Shown here in pieces: positions 45,112 through 56,790 of a DNA stretch of 64,000 nt. The position numbers and the translations under genes were made by a program. Positions within the stretch are counted from its first letter, which is position 1. Each line of letters opens with the position of its first letter. The notes beneath the pieces were generated by a model that made no database searches, was not told the origin of the DNA, and saw nothing but the letters and a program-made list of their open reading frames with translations. This stretch comes from Deinandra increscens subsp. villosa. Lineage: Eukaryota > Streptophyta > Magnoliopsida > Asterales > Asteraceae. The stretch spans positions 22,820,396-22,884,395 of the forward strand of contig JBCNJP010000012.1 of assembly GCA_039602395.1 (NCBI GenBank), given 5' to 3'.

Positions 45112-46060
45112 AAGACATGACCAACATTCCTAGAAATCATTATTAAGGGATTAGATATATTCCAGGGTCCTAGTCCACAAATACTGTTTTTGTAAAGAGC
45201 AAAGAAACAATTGAACAGCAGTATTTGAATATGGATACATAAACTATTATAAAGAAAATGTCCAGTCACAGAACCTCTCCGTGAACCAGTTCATAGGACT
45301 CTGTCAAAACCTTTAAACTCACTAAATGATTTATCTTATTTTAAAAATGTTGAAATCTCTTCAAACCAAAACTTCAATATATTTGGGGAGCTCACTAATG
45401 ACAAACACTTCATGTGTTCTGAGATTCTAAAATTTCACATTGGACAAGCCAAGCACTTCACAAAGCCCACTAAGCATTCCTTCCATACAAATGAAAAATA
45501 AAAAGAAGAAGGAAGCAAGTAAAATGCACTGAACTCCCTATTAAAACCCTTTACATGCCCCCCCCCCCCCCCAAATCTCTAACTCTATGTATTTCTTTAG
45601 ACTATCAGGTGAAACAGATTTGGTACTGTCATTCTAGATGCTCAACACACATGAATGGAGAAAGAAGTCTGCTAAGAAACTACACTGAGAAAAATGAAAG
45701 ATCCATAACTTTTGGTGATGGAGTAAAATACAAATCAATTGGCTATGGATCCATTTCAAAAGGTGAAGTAACAACTAAAAATGTACCACATGTTCTAGGC
45801 TTAAAATACAATTTTCTTAGCTATGGAGAGATATGTGATAAATGGTCCAAATTCATTCTTTTTCCTAACACATGTCAGAAAATAAAAGACATCATCATCA
45901 GAAAACACAAGTGGAGTACATACTAACCTGTCACTCCTAATGAGTGCCAGCTCCTACCCTCTAAAAACCTTCAAAGCCACATTCCACTACAAATGCACAG
46001 AGGTCTGCACACATATGAATCTATATGTGTAAATCAAACCTATAAAACTTTGTTTTACCA
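45112..46060 (+). pseudogene. Copia Gag end and protease, disrupted
   Basis: The first part continues the copia Gag after element 2 but is full of stops. From about 45585 a readable frame contains IWYCHSRCSTHMNGERSLL, then FGDGVKYKSIGYGSISKGEV and VPHVLGLKYNFLS. This is the copia protease with the gag-pre-integrase start. The active site (W-LDSG-C-S-HM in relatives) reads HSRC, so the catalytic Asp and Gly are lost. A run of 15 C (45558-45572) lies just upstream. After about 45926 the similarity to copia fades. Confidence 0.78.
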
Positions 46061-47746
46061 AAAATAAGTAAATAAATATATAAAATCTTATAAATCATGA
46101 TCATTGTTTTTAATTCTTGTACATTAATAATCACTCTCAGTCATGACTAAATAGTTGCCACAGGCACATTTATCATGAAATCAGTGAAAGGAAGACCAAG
46201 TTATTTAATAATCAGTGTAAATTCAACAAAACATGCCGATAAATAACTAATAATGGTCACTTTTTTCATCCATTAAATCTTCAACGAATAAGGTGACGAG
46301 GTAAAAAGAGTCGCTAATCTTGAGTAAAAAGAGCCGTTAATCATGAGTAAATCAAGGAGTTAAGTTACGCAACAAAAGTAGCTTAAATATGATCTCCTCC
46401 TCAACAGATTCCAATTCTCTGATTATCAATACTCTCTAGTACAAGCTCTCCCATAAACTCTGAATCCAAATGGCATCATTTTCATGTGCTTCTGCTATCC
46501 ATTGATGATGAGACTACCTTGTGCCTTTATCACAGTAATAATACAAATCCTTTTACGAAAACTCTATTTACACCAATCGAGTAAGAACTTTTTGTTATCT
46601 ATAGCTAATTGTGCTATTGACCTTGTATTTTCCCTTCTCACGCTTCGAGTACACCAAGGTTCTTATCTTTGAGTGACCAATTCTTTCTTAGAGGGTATTA
46701 AACTTAGTTATCCATACATTTTGCATATCTAATAACACTCCTGTCATGACAAATATCTACAAGGAAGAATAGGCGGTGATATGCTTAGAAGAGTTTAATA
46801 CAACTTAAGCTTTAAGACGATCGACAAACTTCTTGTACAAGAATCCACATCATCCTTTTCGGAAAAATTTCATTGATAATCCCAGCTTTATACCAATTAA
46901 TGATGAATGATCGAATGATCAACTCCAACTTTTAGAAGCATGTGTTAAGAAGTAGGTTGACTTCCATTTAAGAGAAACTATTTTTGAATCAAGTGTTCCT
47001 TTTGATAAACTTCTTGGCTATCATTGAAGTGATACCCCCTGATCCTTTTCTATATAGCGTATGATTTGACCTCTTGATTCGTGGTAAACTTGCTCTAAAC
47101 CCTAACAAATATTGATATGTATAACCTTCCAAAGCCAAAATAATTTTTGAATATCCTGAAGCTCTATGTTCTAAAGACACAGGTCTAATTTCATGCTCAT
47201 GTCATGTAATATTTTCAAACACCATTTAAACTTATATTCTGACAAGAACGATTCATATCGCATGAAGTGCGAGAGCACCAAGTTGATTGGGCACACTTGT
47301 AAATTTAAGCAATGAAGACCCCGACCTCTTGATGATTTGGTTTTTCTCTGGAACTGAATAACCATTGACGCGTTTATCTTAATATCTATTGATGCGAATT
47401 CTTTGCCAAATCCTTTCAATCATGTTAGATAATTCTATTTGAAAAGCATACTATCTATTACATCATTTACACTATCCCAGCTTGTATCTGAAACAGTGCC
47501 ATTCTAAACTCGCATGTCACACTTTGGAATGTGTAGTTACGACTACCATACGCTTACTGTCATAACACTCACTTGAAATCATAAACTGAGCCGTTGGTGC
47601 ATTTCATGTTCAATTTGCTATCCTCATATTTGATGCCACGTAACTTTTTGCAGAGCACCGTCGATTATTGGTACCTCATAGTTTACACTTTTATTTTGCT
47701 AGACTTTCGCCCTAAATTTTGAACATTGTACCAAAGGTAATATATA
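46061..47746. other. Unassigned stretch
   Basis: The sequence is AT-rich with short frames on both strands (for example minus 46989-47180 and 47171-47419) that carry no motif I recognise. It may contain degraded copia pol, but I could not find integrase or RT signatures. It ends at the inverted element 2 fragment. Confidence 0.4.
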
Positions 47747-48190
47747 TGATTGACATTTTCGCAAAATCGTGAATTTGAACTCAAAATTCCAAAAAACAAT
47801 GATTTCCGACCAGTAGAGCAAACCAAATGCTCTGATACCTCTTGAAATTGCCTGAGCGTGTAGATCTTCTACTTAGTCATAATGAAATCAATGTAATACG
47901 AGATGAAACACAAAGAGTAAATACAAATGACTTGTATTAACCACAAAGATGACCACAAAGTACACAGAGAAGATGTCACTCAGAAACTTATGAATTCTAT
48001 ACAAGACATCCTATTTATACAAGTTGAATCACGCTGGTCCGAACCTCAGGTTCGGCCCAACGTTCGGCCATATCCGAACTCCAAGTTCGGCCTGAGTTCG
48101 GACCTCAGCAATCTTGTGTGATTCGTCTTGTATTCGATACTTCATATGACAATCAGGACCATGTATCAACATTTTGTTTTTCATAAGCAT
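47747..48190 (-). repeat. Inverted copy of element 2's 5' end with its flank
   Basis: On the minus strand, reading leftward, there are about 19 bp of flank (ATGCTTATGAAAAACAAAA), a full 329-bp LTR (47843-48171) and about 96 bp of leader, including the PBS region, ending at ATGTCAATCAT. The flank equals the bases just before element 2 (39829-39847). That indicates a copy of the occupied site rather than an independent insertion. Confidence 0.88.
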
Positions 48191-48309
48191 TCGAGTATTT
48201 GGGTTCGTGACTTCACATGACGATCAGGACCATGTATCAACATTTTGTTTTTCATAAGCATTCGAGTATTCGGGTTCGATACTTCACATGACGATCAGGA
48301 CCATGTATC
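48172..48309 (-). repeat. Tandem duplications of the LTR edge
   Basis: Two units of about 71 and 67 bp (48172-48242, 48243-48309) each contain the flank ATGCTTATGAAAAACAAAA and the first about 38 bases of the LTR (in reverse, ATGACGATCAGGACCATG). A spacer CGAGTATTYGGGTTCG sits in each. Confidence 0.9.
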
Positions 48310-48592
48310 GCCAACCACTGTTAAGCAACCGGGAGTATCAAGTTCATGATCGGAGTTCGCGTTCGAGTATTCGGGTTCATTTTTATCATCACAAAGTATC
48401 AAGAATCATCTCAGACGATAAGGTATTACTAATCTTTGCTGATTCGGTTCGTTTTTGCGTCTTATGATCGATTTTTACGTTTTTCCGTTGACCAGAATAT
48501 AAGTCTGGTGTGTCTAGGGATTACGGTGAAGAAGATGACCCGACTCATGCATGATATATTTTTTTTGCTGGAAAGAAAACGTTCCTAGGGTC
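48310..48592. other. No gene seen
   Basis: A short unassigned stretch with more GTTCGAGTATTCGGGTTC-like phrases (about 48361-48380) related to the spacer of the preceding tandem units. Confidence 0.4.
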
Positions 48593-48690
48593 TTAGCCGG
48601 ATGGCTAAGCAGGGCTTAAGCGGATGGCTAAGCCTTGTGACTCACAGCGAGAGGTCGCGGTTCGAGACCCGGCCACCTCAACCTTTTTAC
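48593..48690 (+). repeat. tRNA-like module with duplicated A-box
   Basis: TTAGCCGGATGGCTAAGC is followed by a second, similar TTAAGCGGATGGCTAAGC. GGTTCGAGACC (48659-48669), a good B-box, comes next and then a T-rich tail. SINE-like. Confidence 0.5.
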
Positions 48691-48761
48691 TTAATTTTCT
48701 AAAAACTCGATATCTGTCACCGTGTACTTAAAACTGTTGCTTTCGAAAATATTAACCAAAT

Positions 48762-48845
48762 AGAGCCTTGGCCTAGTGGTTTGGGTGCTGAAATTGGAAA
48801 CAGAGTTCACGGGTTCGAACTCAGTGACCTCCGGTTGTTTGTATT
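48762..48845 (+). repeat. Second tRNA-like module
   Basis: TGGCCTAGTGGTTTGGGTGC (48769-48788) is A-box-like, and GGGTTCGAACTC (48811-48822) is B-box-like. TTTTATTTTTATTT follows. It lies about 100 bp after the first module in the same orientation. Confidence 0.5.
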
Positions 48846-48964
48846 TTATTTTTATTTCCTATTTTAGGGAATTGTTTGATTAAAAATCATCCACCAATCG
48901 TTCCTATGTTATTTTGGACTCGTAGATTCTTGTAGGAATCGCTTTTCTTGATTGTTATCTCATT

Positions 48965-48995
<31 letters not shown>

Positions 48996-49440
48996 GATAT
49001 ATATATTATATGGAATATTTGGTTAGTTGACCTATAAAAATGCGTATTTGTGTAGAATATGCGTTCATGAATAATATATATATAGTCGTATTTTGCGAAA
49101 TAAACATTCTAGACGTTAGATATATACTTATATAAGTATATTTTGAGTACTCATTGTTGATATAATTATATATTTGGTTATGTATGTATATATTTATATA
49201 TATATATATATATATATATACGTATATTTTGTTATTTGATTTCATGGAAGAATATTATTATTTAATAATATACTTTTCATTGACTTTCGTAATTGTCATG
49301 TTTCGGCTATGTGCCATCCTCGACTCGTTTTGGACTTAGTGATCTTCGTCATGTTATCATATGACCAAATTTATTTTCATCATTGTCTAGACTAAGTCAC
49401 CATTGTTTGAACATACACACTTATGTATGTATGCTCGTTA
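48846..49440. other. AT-rich stretch with (TA)n, no gene
   Basis: It contains imperfect TA tracts (48966-49016, 49190-49220). Frames encoding isoleucine/tyrosine runs are artefacts of the tracts. Confidence 0.6.
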
Positions 49441-50340
49441 GGTTCTTGGTAAATCACACAAGACCCGCTATTTGACTACTTGGTTTAGTGCAACCTAAGG
49501 TGAGTTTATAGCCCTTTTTTTACTTTTACTTAATTTTATTTTGGGGGAGATAACATGCATTACTTAACTATTTTGAGATATTGGTAAATTACATTTCGCC
49601 TGGATACTTGAGCACACTAAACTTGAAAGTCCTTACTTTAGTACCGTTAGTATTTAGATATAGCGAGTATATTGAGTAGTACTATTGAGTCTGAATAGGC
49701 CCATAATACAATTGGATATTGAACGGGTGTTTATTCGTCCTAAATTGAACAAGGCAAACTTAACTTTAACTGTCAGCTTCAGTGACTATGAACGTGCCTA
49801 AATTATTCTAGATAGTCTATCTAGCTATCGATATGGTAAATTTACATTTTATCATTTATCTCATCGACTGTACTGAACTTATTATTTGATCTGAACTTAT
49901 GAACTACTTTGATGCGTGAACTATTTTAAACTCATCAACGGTTTTCAAACGTAGTAACTATCTTAAACTTATCAACTATATTGAACTTCCCATCTATTGT
50001 TGAACTATTAACCTTGCGAACTCACCAACCTCGTGTTGACACTTGAGTATGTTTATCTCAGGTTGCATATGTCTCGAGAGTATCACGAGTACACATTCAT
50101 TCGTCTTTGAAACAATTATAGTGTCTTAACAAGCTACGTCACCTTGGGTGACAACGTTTTACGCAAAAACTTTTATTGTGTTACGCTTTCGCACTTGTAA
50201 AACTTTGTATTTATATTTTGAATAAAATGTAAAACCATTTTATTATTTACTGGTTGTTTGGTGTAACTAATGGACTGGGATCCTGGTTTGTCACATTCCC
50301 TGTGGTGGTATTCCACGCGTGGAATTTTGGGGGTGTGACA
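49441..50340 (+). repeat. LTR-like end of a decayed gypsy element
   Basis: It ends GGAATTTTGGGGGTGTGACA, the usual 3' edge of plant gypsy LTRs, followed by AGTGGTACATC where a PBS would lie (degraded). Earlier phrases (CAACCTAAGGTGAGTTTATAG) fit a gypsy LTR. The start is not defined. Confidence 0.5.
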
Positions 50341-50719
50341 AGTGGTACATCTAATATGCATGTAATGTTACCTAATTTTATAAATAAAATCAAGTCAAAG
50401 CACGGATACACGGAAAAATATATAATCAAAGTAGTAAAGTTGACCTTGGAAATTGCCGGGTTGTCACATGGAACCTATTTAGCCAAAGCATGTCGATTAC
50501 TGCTAAGAAACTCAAATAACTCTAATTAGTCACGGTTGAAGGTTCTCAATCGAGAAACGAGGGTCATTCCATTATGTTTTACTAAATCAACATGATATAT
50601 TCTCTACCATTTATTTGAAATCTTATAATTTCCAAATTCGCATGTTTTATAAAATGTTCATCTTCATAATCCCAAATTGATTATCATATCCCTTGTCTCC
50701 TGAACATTTTCCTTCAGCG

Positions 50720-51320
50720 AATCCCGACAATCACCAAATGGCCAAGCAAATCACTCAACAAGTGGTGGCTTTTAACTCTAACATAATCCGACAAGCTCTC
50801 AATAATAACTCCTTCAACAATAATGTCGTGCAACTCCTGTTTGCTCTTCGAACACTGTGAGATGTGTACACCTCCAGAGTACTATGGATCTGAAAAGTCT
50901 ACTGAACTACCTCAATGGTTTGAAGCTATCAAGTGTCCCACTATCAAAACTAAAAAGAAGAAGAGGAAGGCTAAACATCCTGCTGCAACAACCACACCTA
51001 CAAAAGCTGCTATCCCTGCTACTCCTGCTACTTAAATGGCTCCAGATACTCAACCAACCAAGAAGCCTTATACTGGATCTCATTCTCAATGCAACACTTG
51101 CGCTACTATTACCCAACTCATGTTCCTTGTTGGCACTATCTAAATTTTGGCAAGTTTGGTCGTCTCATAAATTCTTGTCGTAAACTTCAGCCTCCGATGA
51201 GTCAACTTGTCGTGCCTGCCCCTGCTCGTATCCCTTCTGCTATATCATTGTGATGTTGCTATCATTGTAGAAACCCTAATCATCTTCGTAAAATGTGTCC
51301 TCGGCTATCCTCTATCAAAG
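50720..51320 (+). pseudogene. Decayed gypsy Gag
   Basis: Pieces in different frames read EYYGSEKSTELPQWFEAIKC and then a lysine/alanine/threonine-rich tail. A perfect knuckle at 51257-51298, CYHCRNPNHLRKMC (C-x2-C-x4-H-x4-C), follows. Multiple stops and frameshifts occur. It belongs with the protease-RT remnant downstream. Confidence 0.7.
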
Positions 51321-51689
51321 CTCCAATCCACAATCAATGTTATCCTCCGAGCACCTGCTGGAACTTTCAACATGGATGATGTCTGAAGAACTTAATGATG
51401 ATTCTTGAAGATCATTTGAACTTTTTTAAGACTTAAATAAATCATTTTATCTTGTACTAAAGTGTGTAAGCTCATCAAACGATGTTCCTTCTGCGTTTCC
51501 ATATATATATATATATCAGCAATATGAGTTTCTGTTTTCTAAATCTTTACATATGTTTGTATTACCCTTGAACCTCCTGTTATGATTAATCAAGCGAATT
51601 AGAAACATATCACCCTCAATTTCCGTTGTCCTTAATTGTGAGTTAATTTATAACGAACACATCTACGTTTCTCGGGAACTTCAACGTCA
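51321..51689. other. Decayed interior between Gag and protease remnants
   Basis: No readable domain. A short TA tract lies at about 51501-51516. It is presumably degraded gypsy sequence. Confidence 0.35.
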
Positions 51690-52195
51690 TCATTTGAATT
51701 GGTTGTCTCAACATCACGCATGATTGGTTTGTTTTGATAAAATCATATATTTTCCTCATTCGGATAACCTAGACTCGATTGTTCATGGTGATAAATCATC
51801 TAGTAAGCTAAAGACATGTGTCCTTCACCAAAGCCCGTAAGTACTTAGGAAAAGGAGTACGTGGCATTTTGGATGCTAGTTTTGTTGCGAAGTCATCTTA
51901 TAAGAGTTTCATTCGACTTAATTCCCCACCTTGAGGAGCAACCCTTCTTTAAAAGAAAGGTGGTACATCCCGAATGTACACCGCAAGTCCCATGAAATCA
52001 TCATCAAAGATCAAATCCCTTATGTTAACGACATCTTCGAGCGGATTCAAGGAACCGCCTATTTTCCTAAGATCGACTCTCGCTATTGATGTTGTCCCTA
52101 AATCATTCTTCCTATGCGGTATAATAATCCATTCGTGATTCCAAACCTTTTTCGAAACCATAAGTAAATCTGGTCTCGATTCCCTCACTTGATCT
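51690..52195 (+). pseudogene. Decayed gypsy protease end and reverse transcriptase start
   Basis: Read with frame changes, the region gives WLSQHHA(stop)LVCFDKI and VHGDKSSSKLKT (protease end), then KYLGKGVRGILDASF and FIRLNSPP(stop)GATLL. After these come KKGGTSRMY and NDIFERIQGTAYFPKIDSRY, which is the start of the RT palm with the Asp kept. The order matches the intact layout seen at 19800-20600 on the other strand. At least three stops and three frameshifts are present. Nothing convincing follows 52195. Confidence 0.75.
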
Positions 52196-52492
52196 TAATG
52201 AAGGAAAGACTATGATATCCAATTTACATTATCATTCGAATGGTGATTCATCCAAATAATGATCTGCATTTTGATATTAAATGATCAATTCATATTATCA
52301 TTTGGATGGAGATTCATTTCAACGGTAATTTCACATTGTATCGATGTGTTTCCCTCAAATGGTTAATTAAGTACTTCTATTAAATGTTCCTTTTACATCT
52401 CGTGTCTAAGATAAAATCATTACTACCTTAATCATCGATGATTGAAATTTCCCTAAATCATGAAATATCTTGTAGTTGCCGTGGAAGGACCT
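52196..52492. other. Unassigned, with a diverged 40-bp direct repeat
   Basis: ATTATCATTCGAATGGTGAT (about 52228) and ATTATCATTTGGATGGAGAT (about 52296) are parts of two related 40-bp units. No gene is seen. Confidence 0.5.
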
Positions 52493-53262
52493 TGTTCAGT
52501 GTTTCAAGCTAGGAGATGAACAAATTCAGTAAATATAAGCTGAGATTTATTCCATCGAATGAATCATTCGGTGGTCATTCGCCACTCATTCGATGGATCT
52601 CATTCACCACTTACAAATACATCGACTCACTCCGATCACTCTAGCAACTATTACATCAAGACTCAATACATCATATGACACACTGATTATGTACTAACAA
52701 ATTCCCCCTTGGCATATTATGTATCTGTCAACTTCATCTTCAATTCTTCAAAGCCGATCATCAAATACTCCCCCTTGGATAATACTTGATCACCAACTCT
52801 AAACTTGACCTCAATTGCAACAGAGCGTGCATGGCTGGAACAGAACCACATCACTGAACCACTTGTAATTGAGCTCTTCAACATACTTCCCCATTCACCA
52901 TGCTTGAGTCATTTCTTTAACATGCATCTTCAGAAGACCGAAGTGCAGTTATCTCTTTTATACCAAAATTAATTTAATCTTGGGCAAAAATCTCCTTTGG
53001 AGAACCAATATATTTCGATTTTGAAAACATGTTGTATCACGTGTCGGTAGGTCGCAAACAAACAGGAAATAAAATCTTTTTGGATTTTAGAAACTCTATA
53101 TCAAAAAAACCTAAAATCTTTTTGATTTTTCCAAATTTATGCTAAAACACACCGAAAATATTTTTGAATTTTTTGAAATGAAATATAGAATCACACTCTA
53201 TTTTTGGTTTGAGAAAGATCACTATTTGGGATTATATTGGTCATAACGTTCTGAACATAAAT
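52493..53262 (-). mobile_element. Gag-only family fragment: 3' LTR and 3' region
   Basis: A 207-bp LTR (52493-52699) reads TGTTAGTACATAATC on the minus strand and is followed by a purine tract (AAGGGGGAATT, 52700-52710 on minus). The next about 550 bp match the 3' non-coding region of element 1 (AAATCTTTTTGAT, TATGCTAAAACACAC, GAGAAAGATCACTAT). It stops before the hairpin region, so the fragment is truncated. The LTR differs from those of elements 1 and 2, so this is a sister lineage. Confidence 0.7.
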
Positions 53263-53774
53263 TCTTTGATCATCCTGTTGGGAATATACAAGTCACTGGA
53301 GATAGACGTTGCTCAGCTCATATGGAAAGCCATGGAAACGAGAGTTAAAGAAAAATCACGGAGCAAAAGAACAAGTTTGTGTTTTACATCAAATTTCTGG
53401 TGGTGTGTGTGTGGTGTATCTTATCTTAATCCTAATAAAACACTAAAATTTGTGCCACATGTCTCATTGATAAAGGGTCCACATCAGCACCGCCACATGT
53501 CATGCTCGCAATCAATTACTAATTTAGTCAAACATAATAAATTTCTTAAATATATATTAAATTATTATTTAATATATTATAAGAATTTTATATCAATCAT
53601 AATTTTCAAAATTCTTGATCGTTATCCTTTTCTTTTGTATTTATCTAATATTATGAATCTATATTCAGCCTGTGTAGTACACGGGTTACTAACCTAATGT
53701 AAAAATATAGCAATATAAATGTCACCTTTTGTACATAAGCTTTTAATTTATAAAACCTTGATTAACTACAACTA
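53263..53774 (+). other. Unassigned open stretch
   Basis: A frame from about 53209 to 53697 is open for 162 codons but starts inside the retroelement fragment and has no motif I recognise. The tail is very AT-rich. I do not call it a gene. Confidence 0.3.
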
Positions 53775-55344
53775 CTATTTCACCACATAACATGGGCAAG
53801 TATGCACCCATCGTGGAGCAGTGTAGTAGTGGTAAGATGACCGAGGATCGTTCAAGGACACAAGGAAAATGAGGCTTTTGAAGAAGAATTCTTATTAATA
53901 GTTCAACCAAAGTTTAATTATATAAGAGAGCAGTCGTTTTGGTGAAACTAACTAAGCTAAATGAAAGCAAGTAAATAAAAATGAGGGTTTGTAGTCTAAT
54001 CAATCAAAGGATAGTATCACTTGGGGGAACTCACCGATGGTTGGTTTGGCATAATGAATTTGGATATTCCACCTGAAGATAACTATTTGACAGGTGAGGA
54101 GGGCTGCTTTTTAGCCTGAACCCTTTCTCACGTTCCTCTCGTTCCCCGTAAGGACTCGAAAGGACCGTTCAGAAAAGAGTGAACAAAGTAAGCATGAATG
54201 CAGAATAGTTATAGGGCCCGATGGGTCATCGGCGCCACTATACTCGAATACGTTGTCATGAACCAGCAAGGGAACAACCCACGAATCGGATTTAAGTATT
54301 ATGAATATTGTCTTTAAAAGGGACTAAGGTCTGTTTCCTTTATGAACCACTTTCACGCAAACACATGAGGTCGTAACCAGAGCCAAGTTTTTTAACATGT
54401 ATCTCACCGACTTCCATGAAGTGACAAAATATTACTAACCCCTAATCCCAACCTGTACCTTTAGGCCGTAGTTAACGTGAAAACCGTGTTTGTTTACATG
54501 GACATAAAACTCACGAACGTATTACTTTGCATGGGGTGCGAGTCACCGTTAGGATCATGCATCGATTCCTCAAATGGTCTATAATGCGCAAGGCACATTT
54601 AGTCAAAAAGGTTAATAAACTTTCAATTTAAAAGAGTTTTGATAAAAGTCATTCGTACTTAACTTAAGGTAAGTATACAAGCTCATCCTGCTTACCAACC
54701 AAAAGCTCGTTTATCCCCAAGTGAGTATTAGAGTTTAGCCAAGCGTTAGCATGGCTTTAATGGTTTGCTTAACAGAAAATGAGTAGTTCATAGACAAACT
54801 TTAAACAAATTCTAATTAAGTTAATGTTCTTACAAACTTCAAAGATTAATACTAGGAAAACGCCAAGTGGCTTGACAATTAACTAAACTATACTAAGGAG
54901 AAGAAGAGAAGAACTAAGCGAGTGAGAATGGAGGTCTTGGCCGGCTTTTATAGGCAGATTGGACAGATGGGCACGGGCCGTGCCTCGCTGGGGACGACCC
55001 GTGCTTGTCAGTGAATCGGCAAAGAGATATTTTCTTCAGAGGCAGGGGTCGTGTGGCATTAGAGGCATGGGCTGTGTGTCGCAGTCATAAGAGGCACGAG
55101 CCGTGTGGCATTAGGGGCACGGGCCGTGTGATGTCAGGTAGCAAAAGTCAACTTTTGGAAGGAGCGAGAAGAGTGGCACAGGTCGTGCCTGGCTAGGCAC
55201 GGGCCGTGTCAGGTCAACTTTATTAAAGCCTTATCTTTTTCTTTGTCTTTTTCATTGTTTTTAGCTTCTTTTATGAATTTGACCTGAATCAAATAGAAAA
55301 ACTAAAAATAAAGCATTATTCGGTTAAAACGTTAGTAGTTATCA
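53775..55344 (-). repeat. LTR-like repeat related to 27332-28940
   Basis: On the minus strand it starts TGATAACTACTAACG, has CACGGGCCGTG-type palindromes (54963-55215) and then CTATAAAAG (54945-54953). After these come CGTTTATCCCC-type and GTTGTTCCCTTGCTGGTTCA-type phrases. The order is the same as in the insertion at 27332. Probably a solo LTR. Confidence 0.6.
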
Positions 55345-55974
55345 TGTTTTGATCCATTTTGTCAGGGATATTTGCTATAAAAATATGTATAGTTTGACTC
55401 ACATCATCTGGCACAAATGCTCTCCAAGAAAATCACCACGTCAGCAAACGAGGAGACAACTGAGCAATTCCAAATCAAAGGTATCCACAAATCAGGTACC
55501 CACGTTAAATTCTATGATATTCCCTGGCTCATGATCTCCAAGATATTAGATAACTCACCTGTTCTCGAAAAATACATTGCCAAAAGTCACAAAAAGAAAG
55601 CCAACCCAGATCTATCTCCTAACTCAGACAAACACCCATATGAGGAAATGGCCGACAACACCCCTCTTCAACCACTCTCCCCTCAACTCTCTCCACAATT
55701 TTCACCCCAATCCTAACATCACCAGTCTCATGAAAAACCACACTTACCTACCCAATCTCAAAGCTCACAATCCTCACCCTAATCCTCCTACCAAGAAGCC
55801 TTCACAAAATTCTAAACAAATCCCTCAACCACCCAATCCATTGATATACCCACCATTGTCACATGATGTGTTTGGAATGACTACTAAAAAAGACTACTTT
55901 AACCCATACCTAATCCTAGACCTAAACACACCTAGTTTTACATAAAATCCTAAAACTTAACTGAACCCTAAGGC
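55345..55974 (+). pseudogene. Unknown ORF remnant
   Basis: Two overlapping plus frames are open: 55417-55716 (with FQIKGIHKSGTHVKFYDIPW) and 55577-55945 (proline/asparagine-rich). I do not recognise the family. Given the surroundings, it is most likely the first part of the retroelement interior that ends at the LTR 58661-59388. No zinc knuckle or enzyme motif is visible. Confidence 0.35.
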
Positions 55975-56790
55975 AAGTGCACCTATCGCTGATGGTATAG
56001 CTTATGGAAGACCGAGATATCGAACCCTAGAGACACTATTATATCTAGACTCAACTAAGACCTAATGAATGGAAATTTGAGTAATTTGGAAATTAAAGAT
56101 TTTAATTAACTAACTTAACTATGTTAATAACTAGCAACCTAAAACAGGGGAACGTTAGGATAATCTCAGATGATTAGAAACATACCACCTAGGCCTAGAA
56201 TCATAATCAACATCTACAACTCTACCTCGGCTATGACACTCTGATGGTGGCTAGTTCACCTTTTAAGTCCTTCCTAGCTAATGACTCTAATGCTCAAACA
56301 GGAGTTCACCTTTAGAGTTCTTCCTACCTCAACTAGACCTAACCACCCTCGAAATAATCTTAGGCACCCTAGGTTAGCAGGAGCTACCACTAACTATCAT
56401 AACTGACACGGAATAGCGAATTTACTAACTTCCTAGGGCACTCCTCTCCCGTAGACATGTTATCCTAAGTCATTAACCAACCCGACTACCCGGCCTAATT
56501 ATCACCTCCCGAATTTTCTAATTAGAGCAGCACACAAGATTCAAGATAATGGCCCATATGCTACACTATGATCAACCAAATAGCTAACCAAATCAAATAC
56601 AAACACAAAGTCACGCATTTTATTACCCAACCCAAACCGAAAGACATTCGCAGATTGAGTAGTTTAGAATATTAACTACAACCCTAAATCATGTATCCAT
56701 ATGCATAAAATTATGATAACCATGGAATTTAGAGAATCAAGCAATCATAAACCAAAAATAAAGTTGTAATTGTACTCACTCAGCCTAGAT
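55975..56790 (-). repeat. LTR-like insertion
   Basis: The left edge, GGCAAGTGCACCTATCGCTG followed by TATCGAACCCTAGAGAC, resembles a common plant LTR start in reverse (…GGTGCACTTGCC). The block is non-coding and separates the ORF remnants at 55.4-55.9 and 56.8-58.4 kb. The ends are approximate. Confidence 0.4.

Larger units (their letters stand above)
14499..46060 (+). mobile_element. Old Ty1/copia element interrupted by three retroelements
   Basis: The recognisable parts, in plus-strand order, are: 5' LTR (14499-14576 and 29000-29575), gag (29713-30917, 39520-39847, from 45112) and protease (about 45555-45926). Each break coincides with a TSD-flanked insertion: gypsy (TTCCT), Gag-only element 1 (TAAAC) and Gag-only element 2 (CAAAA). 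The coiled-coil reading frame continues across the second break once the insertion and one TSD copy are discounted. No integrase or reverse transcriptase was found downstream. The 3' end is lost or lies in the unassigned sequence after 46060. The LTR at 58661-59388 is of the same family but cannot be shown to be its partner. Confidence 0.75.

Noticed and set aside
48593..48845. Functional tRNA genes
   Set aside because: Box A and B are present, but no matching acceptor stems or proper anticodon arms could be drawn. A SINE origin is likelier.
53209..53697. A 162-codon ORF as a host gene
   Set aside because: Its first third is the 3' non-coding part of a Gag-only element fragment and its last third is AT-rich low complexity.
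55417..55716. Possible endogenous pararetrovirus protein
   Set aside because: No movement-protein, coat zinc-finger, protease or RT motif could be seen. The surroundings are LTR retroelements.
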